From contig CAMGYI010000001.1 in NCBI GenBank assembly GCA_946127115.1, forward strand, positions 1,115,766 to 1,179,765: a DNA stretch of 64,000 nt, given 5' to 3'. Source of the DNA: an uncultured Chlamydia sp. (GTDB lineage: Bacteria > Chlamydiota > Chlamydiia > Chlamydiales > Simkaniaceae). Position numbers and translations under genes: made by a program. The number at the start of each line of letters is the position of its first letter. The first letter of the stretch is position 1. The notes under the pieces were generated by a model. That model was not told where the DNA came from. It searched no databases and worked only from the letters and a program-made list of their open reading frames with translations. This document shows, piece by piece, positions 48,373-58,527 of this stretch.

Positions 48373-50943
48373 ATGGCAAAGTCAAAAGGCAAAACACTCA
48401 TTATCGTCGAATCACCCACGAAAGTAAAAACTCTGAAAAAGTTTTTAGGAAACTCATATCATGTGGAGTCTTCAGTCGGTCATATTCGAGATCTCCCCTC
48501 AAAGGGATTTGGAATTGACCTCGAAAATAACTTTGAGCCGGCGTATGAAAATCTTCCTGATAAGAAGGACGTCATTGCAAAACTCAAGAAAACTGCGAAA
48601 GAGTGTGATACCATTTACCTTTCTCCCGATCCTGACCGAGAGGGAGAGGCAATTGCATGGCATATTGCCCATATTCTCCCAAAGGGCCCCACAGTCAAGC
48701 GGGTAACTTTCAATGCGATTACCAAAGATGCGGTTTCCGAGGCTTTAAAACACCCTCGAGAAATTGACCATTCAACAGTAAATGCTCAACAAGCGCGTCG
48801 CCTGCTAGACCGTATGGTGGGTTATAAAATCTCACCCCTGTTGCAAAGACGGATCAAACGAAGCGGAACGACAAGCTTGTCTGCTGGTCGCGTTCAATCC
48901 ATTGCACTCAAGTTAGTTGTCGATCGAGAATTTGAAATCGAAGCCTTCAATCCAGTAGAGTATTGGACCATAGAAGCAACCTTTCAAGGGAATCCAAAAG
49001 AACGTTCGATATCAGCCTCTCTCCATCTAATTAAAGGAAAACGCATTGAAAAGGAAGCTGTTGCTGGAAAAGATGTCGCCCTTATTTCTAATGAGATTGA
49101 TGCTAAAAAACTGGTTACCCAGCTTAAAAACTCTTCCTATAAAATTTCAAAAGTCGAAAAGAAAGAGAAAAAGCGGCATCCCGTCCCCCCATTTATTACT
49201 TCAACTCTTCAACAAGAAGCCAGCCGCCATCATGGTTACGCTGCTTCTCGAACAATGGGGATTGCACAAAGTCTCTATGAAGGGGTTGACCTCGGCATCG
49301 AAGGAACAGAAGGTTTAATTACCTATATGCGTACAGACTCTGTTCGCGTTGAAATGGAGGCGATTAATGCCGCTCGAACGCTCATTGATGGCGCCTATGG
49401 AAAGGAATCCCTCCCTCCAAAACCAAAAATGTATGCTACTAAAAAAGGAGCGCAAGACGCTCACGAAGCAATCCGACCAACCAATTTGAATCACCCCCCA
49501 GATTTAATTAAAAATCATCTTTCGATCGATCAGTATAAACTTTATGTCTTAATCTGGCGGCGATTTCTTGCTTCCCAGATGAACCCAGCAATCTATGATA
49601 CAGTCTCTTGCGAAATTGAAACAGACCAAGATTTAACCCTCCGTGCATCTGGGTCTATTATTAAATTTCAAGGGTTTCTGGCTGTCTATCAAGAAAAGGA
49701 AGACTTTGATGATGATGAAAAGAAAAAACCGAATGAAAACAAGCTCCTTCCACCAGTTGAAGAAGGACAAATTCTCAAACTTCTTGATGTAGATTCAAAC
49801 CAATCATTCACAAAACCACCCCCGCGGTTTACCGAGGCCTCTCTTGTAAAAGAACTTGAAAAATGTGGTATTGGGCGCCCCTCTACTTACGCCTCTATTA
49901 TGAATAAAATCCAAGGACGCGCTTATACGAGCAAAGAGCGCTTAGCCCTCAAACCGACAGAGCTTGGGAAGATCATCGCCCAGATGCTTGAAAACCATTT
50001 CAACTTGATTATGGACATCAAGTTCACAGCTCGAATGGAGGCTGCTCTTGATGAGATTGCAGAAAGCAAAAAAGATTGGAAAGAATTCCTAAAAGATTTT
50101 TGGACAAAGTTTGTCCCTATTCTAGAAAAAGCTGAAAAGGAAGCTTTTGTCCCCAAGTTAATGACAGATATTAACTGCCCAAAATGTGGAAACAAGCTTC
50201 AAAAAATTTGGTCACGAGATAAGTACTTCTACGGGTGTTCTAACTATCCCGACTGTAAATTTACCGTTTCAATTGAATCGCTTGAATTTAAAAAAGAAGA
50301 TTATGCAGAAAACTTTGACTGGGACCAAGTTTGCCCCAAATGTAGCTCTCCAATGAAAATTCGTTTTGGCCGTTTTGGCGCTTTCCTAGGGTGCACACGT
50401 TACCCTGATTGCAATGGAATCGTTAATATTCCCAAAAAAGATGAGCCTACCCCTAAAGACATGCCTAAGTGCCCAGCAATTGGTTGCAACGGAGATATTA
50501 AGCAGAGACGAAGCCGATGGGGCAAACCATTCTTTAGTTGTTCAAACTACCCCGACTGTAATGTGATTGTAAACCAGCTGGACGATTTAGAAATCAAGTA
50601 TCAAGACTATCCCAAAACTCCTTATGTCAAAAAAGCATCCAAGAAGGGAGCAAAGAAAAAAACAACCAAGAAAACCTCTACCAAGAAAAAAAAGACGAAA
50701 AAATCCGTAGGAAAACCGAGCCCTCTCTCTCTAGAGCTGCAAGCAATTGTCGGGGTCAAAGAACTTTCTCGCACAGAGGTGACAAAAAAGGTTTGGGAAT
50801 ATATCAAATCAAAAGATCTTCAAGATCCTAACAATAGAAGACTTATTGTTCCCGATAATAAGCTTGCTAAAGTATTTGGCCACTCTGATTCCATTGACAT
50901 GATGAAACTTGCTGGTATCCTTAGTAAACACATTCTAAAATGA
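48373..50943 (+). CDS. topA: DNA topoisomerase I with C-terminal SWIB domain
   Basis: 856 residues. TOPRIM (IVESPTKVKTLKKFLG, SPDPDREGEAIAWHIA), catalytic Tyr318 in TYMRTDSVRVE, FITSTLQQEASR, GIGRPSTYASI, then three zinc-ribbon units between about 600 and 740 (CPKCGNKL..CSNYPDC, CPKCSSPM..CTRYPDC, CPAIGCNG..CSNYPDC). A lysine-rich linker leads to a SWIB domain (VKELSRTEVTKKVWEYIKSK, NRRLIVPDNKLAKVFG). The TopA-SWIB fusion is a chlamydial hallmark. Relaxes negative supercoils; SWIB may link to chromatin-like condensation. Overlaps the next gene by 4 bp. Confidence 0.97.
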   Translation: MAKSKGKTLIIVESPTKVKTLKKFLGNSYHVESSVGHIRDLPSKGFGIDLENNFEPAYENLPDKKDVIAKLKKTAKECDTIYLSPDPDREGEAIAWHIAHILPKGPTVKRVTFNAITKDAVSEALKHPREIDHSTVNAQQARRLLDRMVGYKISPLLQRRIKRSGTTSLSAGRVQSIALKLVVDREFEIEAFNPVEYWTIEATFQGNPKERSISASLHLIKGKRIEKEAVAGKDVALISNEIDAKKLVTQLKNSSYKISKVEKKEKKRHPVPPFITSTLQQEASRHHGYAASRTMGIAQSLYEGVDLGIEGTEGLITYMRTDSVRVEMEAINAARTLIDGAYGKESLPPKPKMYATKKGAQDAHEAIRPTNLNHPPDLIKNHLSIDQYKLYVLIWRRFLASQMNPAIYDTVSCEIETDQDLTLRASGSIIKFQGFLAVYQEKEDFDDDEKKKPNENKLLPPVEEGQILKLLDVDSNQSFTKPPPRFTEASLVKELEKCGIGRPSTYASIMNKIQGRAYTSKERLALKPTELGKIIAQMLENHFNLIMDIKFTARMEAALDEIAESKKDWKEFLKDFWTKFVPILEKAEKEAFVPKLMTDINCPKCGNKLQKIWSRDKYFYGCSNYPDCKFTVSIESLEFKKEDYAENFDWDQVCPKCSSPMKIRFGRFGAFLGCTRYPDCNGIVNIPKKDEPTPKDMPKCPAIGCNGDIKQRRSRWGKPFFSCSNYPDCNVIVNQLDDLEIKYQDYPKTPYVKKASKKGAKKKTTKKTSTKKKKTKKSVGKPSPLSLELQAIVGVKELSRTEVTKKVWEYIKSKDLQDPNNRRLIVPDNKLAKVFGHSDSIDMMKLAGILSKHILK

Positions 50944-52199
50944 TTACTCTAAATAGTTTCCAAAGGTTTCTAATCTATTGTTTTGTCTTTTTTGGACCCT
51001 TGGGAACCCTTCTCACCCCTTCTTTCATGCCCTATGCATTTCGGTTCTACCACTTTTTACTAGTCCTATCTCCCCTGTTTTTCGTTAACCTCAAAGCTAA
51101 AGATTGGAAAATAGTTTTAGCTTTTGTCCCTTTTATGGGATACTGCCTTTTTTCAGCGTACTTTACTCATAACAAAGATTTCCACCGAGATGCTTACCCT
51201 CTTTTCCGCTGCTGTCTTTTTGTAGCTCAGTGCCTCTTTATGTTTGGTGCAGCGTTTTGCCTTCGCGGTCGAGACGAGAAGGACAGGCTCATTCGTATTT
51301 ACTTATCAGGATTTTTTATCTCTCTTGTAATCGGATATATCTTCTATATTGGGTTCTACTTAGGGAAAGTTTCTTTTGCGACTATTCACCACTACTCTGT
51401 TGAAGCGCAAATGGGGTGGGGTCTCCTTCGCTTTTCTCCAGGAACTTATCCCAATGAATATGGTAATGTATCCAGCTTTGCCCTTTCCCTTCTCCTTCTC
51501 CTTTATGCAAAGAAAAAGCGGTTTCTAATCTTTATCTTTGCTGGACTAACATTTATCGCATTTCTTCTCACCACCACACGGGCCGCCTACCTTTCTTTTG
51601 GAGTGACACTCGTTTATCTTTGCATCGCATCCCATGAAATTCGAAAGATGGTCGCGAAAATTACCCTTTTTGGTCTGGCGCTTCTGTTGGTTCTCAAAGC
51701 TTACTCGATCGACTTCTTTAAAATTTTCGTGTCAGGAGTTAAAACAATCAGTTTTACTTATGGATCAACAGGAATTCGAGTTGCAGAGTGGCTAAAGGGG
51801 TTTGAAGACCTTAACAAGAGCATTTTTTTAGGGAATGGATTTGGTGCCAATATTCTGGCCCACAATGTCTATTTAGAGCTCCTTTTTGAAATGGGTCTCT
51901 TAGGCACCACTCTTCTACTAATAGGCACTCTCATTTACTACTTTGGAGAACATGGCCATCGGATTCGAAAGCCTTTTAAGCAGAGCAATGGCAGTCAAGT
52001 CACTATTGTAGGATTGATCCATGTTTTTCTGTTCGCTGCAACAAACCACAACATGCATCACCATCTTACATGGTTTGCCTTTCTTCTATTTAATATGACT
52101 CTGTTTTCAAATCGGATAGACGGTGAAGATCTTTCTTCGAACAAACAATCACCTTCCCTTGGTGCTTTATCACCACGAGATCCTTTACTCCAAGAGTGA
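50940..52199 (+). CDS. O-antigen ligase / polymerase-like membrane protein
   Basis: 419 residues with about ten to twelve hydrophobic helices. A large loop and the segment TTTRAAYLSFGVTLVYL plus FLGNGFGANILAHNVYLELLFEMG match the Wzy/WaaL (Wzy_C) superfamily, where Arg and the H-N-x-x-L-E segment are functional. Likely joins or polymerises polysaccharide at the periplasmic face of the inner membrane. It starts at the topA stop (ATGA). The last 37 codons overlap the convergent manC by 110 bp and are charged, suggesting a 3' extension after loss of an original stop. Confidence 0.8.
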   Translation: MITLNSFQRFLIYCFVFFGPLGTLLTPSFMPYAFRFYHFLLVLSPLFFVNLKAKDWKIVLAFVPFMGYCLFSAYFTHNKDFHRDAYPLFRCCLFVAQCLFMFGAAFCLRGRDEKDRLIRIYLSGFFISLVIGYIFYIGFYLGKVSFATIHHYSVEAQMGWGLLRFSPGTYPNEYGNVSSFALSLLLLLYAKKKRFLIFIFAGLTFIAFLLTTTRAAYLSFGVTLVYLCIASHEIRKMVAKITLFGLALLLVLKAYSIDFFKIFVSGVKTISFTYGSTGIRVAEWLKGFEDLNKSIFLGNGFGANILAHNVYLELLFEMGLLGTTLLLIGTLIYYFGEHGHRIRKPFKQSNGSQVTIVGLIHVFLFAATNHNMHHHLTWFAFLLFNMTLFSNRIDGEDLSSNKQSPSLGALSPRDPLLQE

Positions 52200-53067
52200 T
52201 GATATCATCACCAAAGACCGAGCAATTTTCACTTTCAATCGCTTCAATAGCACCAAAAAAATAATTTTTACTTTCGTCTTTTGGCAGGGTAGCATCCAGC
52301 CGTTCCCAGGTCCCTAGGTCTGACCAACCTGAAGGGTAGGGAATCATAAGAATATCCTCCGTTTTTTCCATTATGGCATGGTCAATAGAAATTTTTGGAA
52401 GTGAAGAAAATGTTTCTATACAAGAATCGTAAGGGGTTTTCATCCATGCTGAAATTTCAGGAGCATACTTTTCAAACTCTTCTAAAAGGTGGCCGATCCG
52501 AAAGACAAAAACTCCTGTATTCCAATAATAATTCCCTTTCTCAATTAGGCACACAGCTGTTTCAAAACTAGGTTTTTCTATGAATCTTTCAACAGAGAGA
52601 ATTTCTTTTCCACCCCGCGTTTTGATATAGCCATACCCAGTTTCAGGACGGGTTGGAAGAACGCCAAAAGTAACAATAGCCTGTAAACGCGCCCCTTCTT
52701 CAGCACTTGGAAGGAGCCTCATAAAATCTTCCTCATTCTCAAAATAGAGATCCGAGGGGGTCACCATGCAAATATCTTCAAGAGATGCATCGCAACAATC
52801 AATCCAATGCTTCAATCCCAAGGCAATCGCCGGCGCGGTACTTCTAGCTGAAGGCTCAATGAGAATAGGCTTTTTCACTTGCTCTTCAACAAGACCACGG
52901 TGCCTGTGATTTGCTATTACTAATAAATCTTGATTTGAAAACCGGGAAACCGTTTGCTCCAAAAGAGATCCTTTTTCACCTAATGACAAAAATTGTTTGG
53001 GATAGTCTTCGCGCGACAAAGGCCATAAACGGGTTCCACTTCCTCCTGCAAGAATCAGCCCTTTCAT
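52090..53067 (-). CDS. manC: Mannose-1-phosphate guanylyltransferase
   Basis: 325 residues. Nucleotidyltransferase start KGLILAGGSGTRLWPLSRED and PKQFLSL, TPSDLYFENEEDF, ETGYGYIKT, VERFIEKPS and YWNTGVFVFR. Short form lacking the C-terminal isomerase domain of bifunctional enzymes, consistent with a separate ManA at 9082. Makes GDP-mannose. Its start overlaps the stop of the GT4 gene (ATGA), so the two are one transcript. Confidence 0.92.
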   Translation of the reverse strand: MKGLILAGGSGTRLWPLSREDYPKQFLSLGEKGSLLEQTVSRFSNQDLLVIANHRHRGLVEEQVKKPILIEPSARSTAPAIALGLKHWIDCCDASLEDICMVTPSDLYFENEEDFMRLLPSAEEGARLQAIVTFGVLPTRPETGYGYIKTRGGKEILSVERFIEKPSFETAVCLIEKGNYYWNTGVFVFRIGHLLEEFEKYAPEISAWMKTPYDSCIETFSSLPKISIDHAIMEKTEDILMIPYPSGWSDLGTWERLDATLPKDESKNYFFGAIEAIESENCSVFGDDIITLGVKDLVVIKHQGKVIVCSKKDLHRLSDLKTESY

Positions 53068-54164
53068 CGAGAACCTTCTACAGTTGCAGCGACTAAAGCC
53101 CGGAATTTTTCTTTAAAGATTTCCGGTCTAAACTTCTCAGCATGCACACGTATCTTTTTGGGGTCAAACTCTCGCTTTTCAAATGATTCAATCGCTTTTA
53201 CCAAAGAGGATACTGATTGCTTTTCAAAGAAAAGCCCCGTTTCATTTTCCAAAACAGTTTCACGAGCTCCCCCTTTTCCAAAAGCAATGACTGGAGTACC
53301 GCAGCCTTGAGCCTCAACAGGAAGAATCCCAAAGTCCTCTAGTGCAGCAAAGACAAAGCCCTTTGCTCGTTGCAGATAGGAGCGGAGAACACCGTTTTTT
53401 TGGTATCCCAAGATTTCAACATTTCCCTTAGCTTTTTCCTTTACTTTAGCCATTTCTGGACCATCCCCAATCACCACAAGTTTTTTATCAGGCATTTCCC
53501 CAAAGGCCTCTACGATAAGATCCATCCTCTTGTAGGGAACCATCCTTGACGCTGTTAGATAAAAATCTTCTTTGTTCTCAAAGAGTGAGAAATATTCAAC
53601 ATCTACAGGGGGATAGATAACCGTAGCCTCTTTCCCATAAAGTTTTTGGATCCTTTTTGCTACATACTCCGAGTTTGCAACATATGCATCCACACGAGAA
53701 GAGCAGTGAGCATCCCATATCCGAAGATAGTGAAGGAAAAACTTTGCAAGGATTCCCTTTAATCCACTCTTCAGTTTTGCCTCCTTCAAGTATTGTTGAT
53801 AAAGGTCCCAAGCATAGCGCATTGGAGTGTGGCAATAACAAATATGCAGTTGATCAGCATGCGTGAGAGCTCCCTTTGCAATCGAATGGGATGATGAAAT
53901 AACCAAATCATAGTCCGACAGATCGAATTGCTCAATCGCCATAGGAAATAGAGGCAAGTAAGAACGATACTTACTCTTCGCACGCGGTAATTTCTGAATG
54001 AAAGAGGTTTTAACATCCATTTCTTTAAAAGGAGTCCCCTCAAGTTTTTTTGGATCTCGAACCAGAGTAAAAAGCTTTGCAGGAAACGTTTCGAAAAGAG
54101 CCTCCAAGACCTTTTCCGCGCCGCCCACAGCTGTAAGCCAGTCATGTACCAGTGCAACTCTCAT
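53064..54164 (-). CDS. GT4-family glycosyltransferase
   Basis: 366 residues from the ATG at 54164. Start MRVALVHDWLTAVGGAEKVL, then HSIAKGALTHADQLHICYCHTP, RVDAYVANSEYVAKRI, ASRMVPYKRMDLIVEAF, VVIGDGP and the GT4 donor-binding EDFGILPVEAQGCGTPVIAF. GT-B fold. Pairing with manC suggests a GDP-mannose-dependent mannosyltransferase; the donor is inferred from context. An in-frame start at 54197 has no ribosome site. Confidence 0.9.
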   Translation of the reverse strand: MRVALVHDWLTAVGGAEKVLEALFETFPAKLFTLVRDPKKLEGTPFKEMDVKTSFIQKLPRAKSKYRSYLPLFPMAIEQFDLSDYDLVISSSHSIAKGALTHADQLHICYCHTPMRYAWDLYQQYLKEAKLKSGLKGILAKFFLHYLRIWDAHCSSRVDAYVANSEYVAKRIQKLYGKEATVIYPPVDVEYFSLFENKEDFYLTASRMVPYKRMDLIVEAFGEMPDKKLVVIGDGPEMAKVKEKAKGNVEILGYQKNGVLRSYLQRAKGFVFAALEDFGILPVEAQGCGTPVIAFGKGGARETVLENETGLFFEKQSVSSLVKAIESFEKREFDPKKIRVHAEKFRPEIFKEKFRALVAATVEGSR

Positions 54165-54308
54165 GCCCAGCAATATAACCCACATCCTTCTAACCACGCA
54201 ACTCCAATCAACCTATCCACTCTTCTCTTGGTTTTGTAAGGAAGCATTGCAAAAATCATGTATCAGGCTTTGCAGTTTTTTCTCTTTCTTAAAACCTGAG
54301 TTTTAGGT

Positions 54309-55478
54309 TTAAAAGAGAAGAAGAATGCAGGCATGATCGATAAGGATGGTTTCGAGCTCTTTGATGCATACCGCTCTTTTCAAGGAGTCTGTTTCCTGTG
54401 CTGCGACTTTTAAAAGTTTTTGGTAGTAACCCTCTTCCCAGTGGCTAAAGTTAAAAGGATCTGTCGCAGATTTAAAGGCCATTAAGGTGGTGAGAGGGTC
54501 GCTTGTTGGGGCTTCCCACTCTGTGAGTATGAGGTGATAGTTTTTTTCGCTCCGCCTCTGATGGAACTCAGAAGCGGGATAGGCTTGAATCATGCAGCGA
54601 ATACCGAGAACCATTTCCCATTGATTTTTCAGGTTTTTAGCGAGGGCATAGTAAAGGATCTGTTTGGGCACCATCAGTAAAAGAGGGGGAAGCTGTTCTT
54701 TTCTAAGGTGCAGATCCTCTTCCAAAGCCTGCTCAAACAAGGCGCATGCTTGCCTAGGGCTATAGTGGTCGTTGCTTTGTATTAAATGGAGGGGGGCAGG
54801 CCCGCTTTCTTGCACTCTAGGAAAAAGAGTTTTGAGTTGTTTTTGATCTATTGCGGCGATGAGGGCTTTTCGAAAATAGATCGCGCAGGTAGGAAAGAGG
54901 ATGGGCTAATCGCTCTAAAAAATCGGGGACGTGGTGGTTTAAGGTGATGAGAAGCGTGCGGGAATTTTTTGCTTGGATTCCCACATTATTGAGTAGACAT
55001 TTTCCTCTCTTTGCTTCTTCAGCATGTTTGATCACGTAGAAAAGTGCGGGGAAATTTATGGGAAAATCAGGAGCTAAAGCGGTTTTCCAAGAATATTCAA
55101 AATCGCTGGCAATCACAGGATCGCCATTTGACCAATAGGTCCTTTTCAAAATAATGCTATAGCGCGTTTGATCGGAGGATAGCGTGCAAGACTTTGCAAT
55201 CGCAAGCGCCACCTTTCCCGATTTGTCAAAGCGGGTCAATCCTTCGAATAGCAATTTAAGAAGCGTTTTGGCATCTCGATCTCCCCCTTTTCTTGGATCT
55301 AAACAAGAATTTTTTAAGGGGGAGCTTAGCCGAAGGACTAAAGGGGGCGTTTTTAAGAGTTGGGTGATTTTCTTGTAATGTGTTAAATTTACCGGGGACA
55401 TAACCTTGCTTGCTCCTTGCTTGCTTGATGCAAGGAAAAAAAACTGGAACCCTGAAAAAGAAAACGCCCCTCTAACAT
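54309..55478 (-). pseudogene. oppA-type peptide-binding protein, frameshifted copy 2
   Basis: Reverse-oriented relative of the 4238-5454 relic. Fragments: LLFEGLTRFD, TYWSNGDPVIASDFEYSWK, then after a frame change around 54895-54910 IAAIDQKQLKTLF..ESGPAPLHLIQSNDHY, NPTD-like SDPLTTLMAFKSATDPFNF. The signal-peptide region (from ATG 55478) is out of frame with the body. Frame breaks are at other places than in copy 1, so the two decayed separately after duplication. Confidence 0.75.
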
Positions 55479-55639
55479 TTTTATTAGAAAGGCGCTTTCA
55501 ACTCCCTTAAGCGCTTCATCAAACCCTTGAGGCAAACACCTTGAAGATGGTATCATCAATAGTGCAGCGAAAAGACGAATGGTTTCTTCTTCTTATCAAA
55601 AGGGCAAAACGAAAACTTAGGGGAAACGAAAAAAAGACT

Positions 55640-55748
55640 TTTTTCGAATCCAGGGAGTGAGAGGTCAATTTTTCTCCTTGGGTTCGCGCCGACTAAGAGC
55701 TATTACTCTTAGCTGGCACTGGGCTTCTTTCGAGAAGCCCTTTTTTTT
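55640..55748 (+). ncRNA. Candidate small RNA, copy 2
   Basis: Plus-strand counterpart of the candidate at 3956-4050. It holds the hairpin ctaagagctattactcttag (55693-55712) followed by a strong terminator. The sequence from tccttgggttcgcgccgact onward is almost unchanged between copies. No family recognised. Confidence 0.3.
55721..55748 (+). terminator. Rho-independent terminator, plus strand
   Basis: GGGCTTC-TTTCGA-GAAGCCC followed by eight T. Perfect 7-bp stem. No plus-strand protein gene precedes it. Confidence 0.75.
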
Positions 55749-55815
55749 ATTTCTAAACGCCGATTGTAGAATTCTCCTTTAGTTTAAATCAAATGATTTC
55801 TCTACATCTCACCAT

Positions 55816-56171
55816 GGCCTAATCCGTAAAGTCGCTTTTAAATTTCAGAAATCAGCAACGCTATATGTAAGGGATCACTTTTGGATTCCTCTTAAACAGC
55901 CAGCTTAAAAATTGACGGGAAAAGGTTAGTAGACTTTTAGGGCTACTTAAGTCGCTTATACACAATAGCTTGAAATACCTCTAAGTAAATTGCCTATTTG
56001 GCAAGACACCAAGCTCCAAAGAAATAACATATTTTAAAGTACTAATAAATAATAGCTTGCGGTTTAGTTTTATATTATAAATAAAAGAATTATTAAATAA
56101 AATAAATTATTCATTATATTTTTATATATAATTTATGTTATTATAAATAAAAAATTTAAAATATAATTAAA
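55816..56171. other. Gene-free region, extremely AT-rich at its right end
   Basis: No gene. Bases 56050-56170 are almost entirely A and T and lead directly into the effector-like gene with no Shine-Dalgarno. Such a tract is a candidate site for a silencer protein or an unusual promoter, but no specific box can be assigned. Confidence 0.5.
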
Positions 56172-57971
56172 ATGAGTAATGCTATGACTCCCTTGAATCA
56201 TCTGAGTAAAGTTCCATTTCCTTCTTTGTTGTCAACATCGCAAAGATCCGATACCCAGAGTGAAGTAGTGTTAGAGGAGTCTAAGAATCGACTTGCAACC
56301 GGTTTAATCCATAATATTCCTGAAAATATGGAGAATTCTAATGCCTCTGATACGAATGGAGAATTAGTCAATGCAGCTGTAAATAAAAGTATGGACATAG
56401 ATCTGCCCATTGATGAAATACTAAATACGATAAGGGAATTTGAAAACCATAGTTTAAATGATGATGTGGAGTCTATATTAGGGCAAAGAATAGATGTTCT
56501 TGAAAAATTTTTAGGATGTCCGGTTTTTAGTCAGTCGTGTGTACAATTCTTATTGGAAAATCCCCATTCTTCAGTTTATGATATTTCGGTTTCTGATTTA
56601 AAAGAGTCTGCTGTTCCTGTAATAAAAAAAGAGCTAAATAATTCTTTAAAAAAAGATATGATTAAAGCGTGTATTCATCGGACAAATCAAAATTTTCAAA
56701 GAGTCTGCGAAGAGTATAGTGTCGATACACTTGTACCGCACAAAAGGGCCGAATTTGATAAACAGCTAGAAAGACTGGTTACTAAACAGCTGCAATTAAT
56801 CATGGATGCTTTTTTCAACAAAGGAATAAACCTAGGATCCTTGCAAGAATTTGTTGGCATCAGGAGCTTGGATTTTCTAGCAACACCAGATGATTTCACC
56901 ACCTATACCTCAGGTCAACTTCCCATTCTTCAACTCTCTGAGAGAAGACTTAGTACTTACAAAAGAATTTTAAGGAAAAGAGAGACAAATGAAGTAAAAA
57001 AAATCTCCACGAGAGTGAAAGAAAAGATGGAAGACTTCTATATGAATAAACGCGATGAAGTAAAAATGTATAAATTCGCATCAGAAAGACTTAACATAGA
57101 TATGAGTGATTTATCCGATGACATTATTGAAACGATTAAAGATGAATTTTATAAAACACTAGATGAGGAAAAATCTAAAAAAGAAGAGGATCAGAGGCAA
57201 AAAATAGCCGATGAATTAATAGCAGAAGAAGCTCAAATATCTTCTAAAAAATCTCCTTCAAAGAAGAAAAAAAAACAAGGCTTGCGTCAACACTTACCTA
57301 TATCTATACCAAGTACTTCTTTATCTCAAGATCAGTTATTAGGTGCTGCAACCTCTTCAATCCCAAGTGGAGGAAAGAAGATTGAGAATGTATTAAATAG
57401 AATGATTTTTAATTTAAACGATTCCCATGAAGTAAACTTTCACTTGCACCATCGAGTTGCTAGATGGATTGAAGCAGACCTTAGTCTTATAAAGAAAAGA
57501 TTTGGGTCTCCTTATGATCAATATGATGATGAAAAATTAAAATACATGAGGCGTTGTCATCATTTATGTGGAATTGAAAAAATATTATCCGAAGAAAAAT
57601 TAACAAATGAATATAGCTTTTCTTATTCTATTAGAAATAATGTCGGTGCACATGGGAGAGGGTTTTATGCTACCATGTGTTGCGGAGACAGAAACCCAGA
57701 GAGTGGTATTATTTATGTGGCATTCAATGAAAAAACCCGTGTAATCTACCATGCTATGTTTGAAGCTTTTTCCTCGGATAAAAATCAAATCCCCATTCTT
57801 AATCAGATACAAAGTGGGATACAGCGGTGCCCTGAGCTCGAAAAAGAAGATACTTGTTCTGACTGGGAAATTAATAAAAGGACGCTTTTTGATTGTGATG
57901 ATAATAAAATCATTATGAAAATAGGTAAGAAACCAAAAAATCGTGTCACCTTTGTTTTTGAACCTGTATAA
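56172..57971 (+). CDS. Large AT-rich candidate effector with basic NLS-like patch
   Basis: 599 residues, no recognised family, no signal peptide or membrane helix. A serine/threonine-rich N terminus (residues 1-60) is typical of type III-secreted proteins. A long charged helical region follows (RKRETNEVKKISTRVKEKME, then DEEKSKKEEDQRQKIADEL), then a lysine cluster KKSPSKKKKKQGLRQH at about 360-375, resembling a bipartite nuclear localisation signal. The C-terminal 200 residues form a separate globular part rich in His and Cys (NFHLHHRVARWIEADL, MRRCHHLCGIEKIL, ATMCCGDRNPESGIIYVAF). Strong AT bias sets it apart from neighbours. Secretion and nuclear targeting are inference. Confidence 0.6.
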   Translation: MSNAMTPLNHLSKVPFPSLLSTSQRSDTQSEVVLEESKNRLATGLIHNIPENMENSNASDTNGELVNAAVNKSMDIDLPIDEILNTIREFENHSLNDDVESILGQRIDVLEKFLGCPVFSQSCVQFLLENPHSSVYDISVSDLKESAVPVIKKELNNSLKKDMIKACIHRTNQNFQRVCEEYSVDTLVPHKRAEFDKQLERLVTKQLQLIMDAFFNKGINLGSLQEFVGIRSLDFLATPDDFTTYTSGQLPILQLSERRLSTYKRILRKRETNEVKKISTRVKEKMEDFYMNKRDEVKMYKFASERLNIDMSDLSDDIIETIKDEFYKTLDEEKSKKEEDQRQKIADELIAEEAQISSKKSPSKKKKKQGLRQHLPISIPSTSLSQDQLLGAATSSIPSGGKKIENVLNRMIFNLNDSHEVNFHLHHRVARWIEADLSLIKKRFGSPYDQYDDEKLKYMRRCHHLCGIEKILSEEKLTNEYSFSYSIRNNVGAHGRGFYATMCCGDRNPESGIIYVAFNEKTRVIYHAMFEAFSSDKNQIPILNQIQSGIQRCPELEKEDTCSDWEINKRTLFDCDDNKIIMKIGKKPKNRVTFVFEPV

Positions 57972-58527
57972 GGTAATCCCCTGAGTTTTGAGTTGATCAG
58001 AGTGAAAATCAAGTAGATAAACAAATAATGCAGATCAATATATCTGGGCACTGGTAGATTCACGGGGTAGGGTAAGATCTATAAGATCAAAGAAAACCAT
58101 GTGCTCTCTTCTACTCCTCTAGTTTATTCGAATCCTAACAAAGCACTTTGAGTGTAATTTCTTGTGCTATCCATCCTACTAGATTGTGCCGGGGTCTTTC
58201 CGTAAAAGAAGTGAAGGCGAATCCGCTTATAGACAGCGCACTGAGCACCTAAAGCTCTATCTAATCCCTAAGCGTTCTGTAGGACCTTCTTTTTGAAGAA
58301 AATCTATTCCACGGAATAAAAGGTTGCGGAATGTGGGGGCTTAAAGTCGTTTCTCATTCCATTGCTTGCCATACTCCACTACCAGTGTAATCTTCTCTTT
58401 GTGCCTTAAATGCGAGGGTGTTCAACTAAGGTGCATCCCATTCAACGTTCAAAAGTGACGAATAGGGTTTGCGCTTGCGTGATGATGTGAAATTTTGTAT
58501 AGTGCTCTTTTTTGACTTAAATGATGG
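57972..58527. other. Gene-free region before the sugar operon
   Basis: I find no frame over 90 codons with recognisable similarity, no tRNA and no clear terminator. The GC content is higher than in the preceding gene, and several broken frames suggest a decayed gene. Confidence 0.45.

Larger units (their letters stand above)
54312..55814 (-). repeat. oppA-relic repeat, copy 2
   Basis: Inverted partner of 3899-5453, including oppA relic, its upstream region, and the hairpin/terminator pair. Similarity stops within a few bases of the same edges in both copies. The 130-bp arms that flank copy 1 are not found here. Confidence 0.8.
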
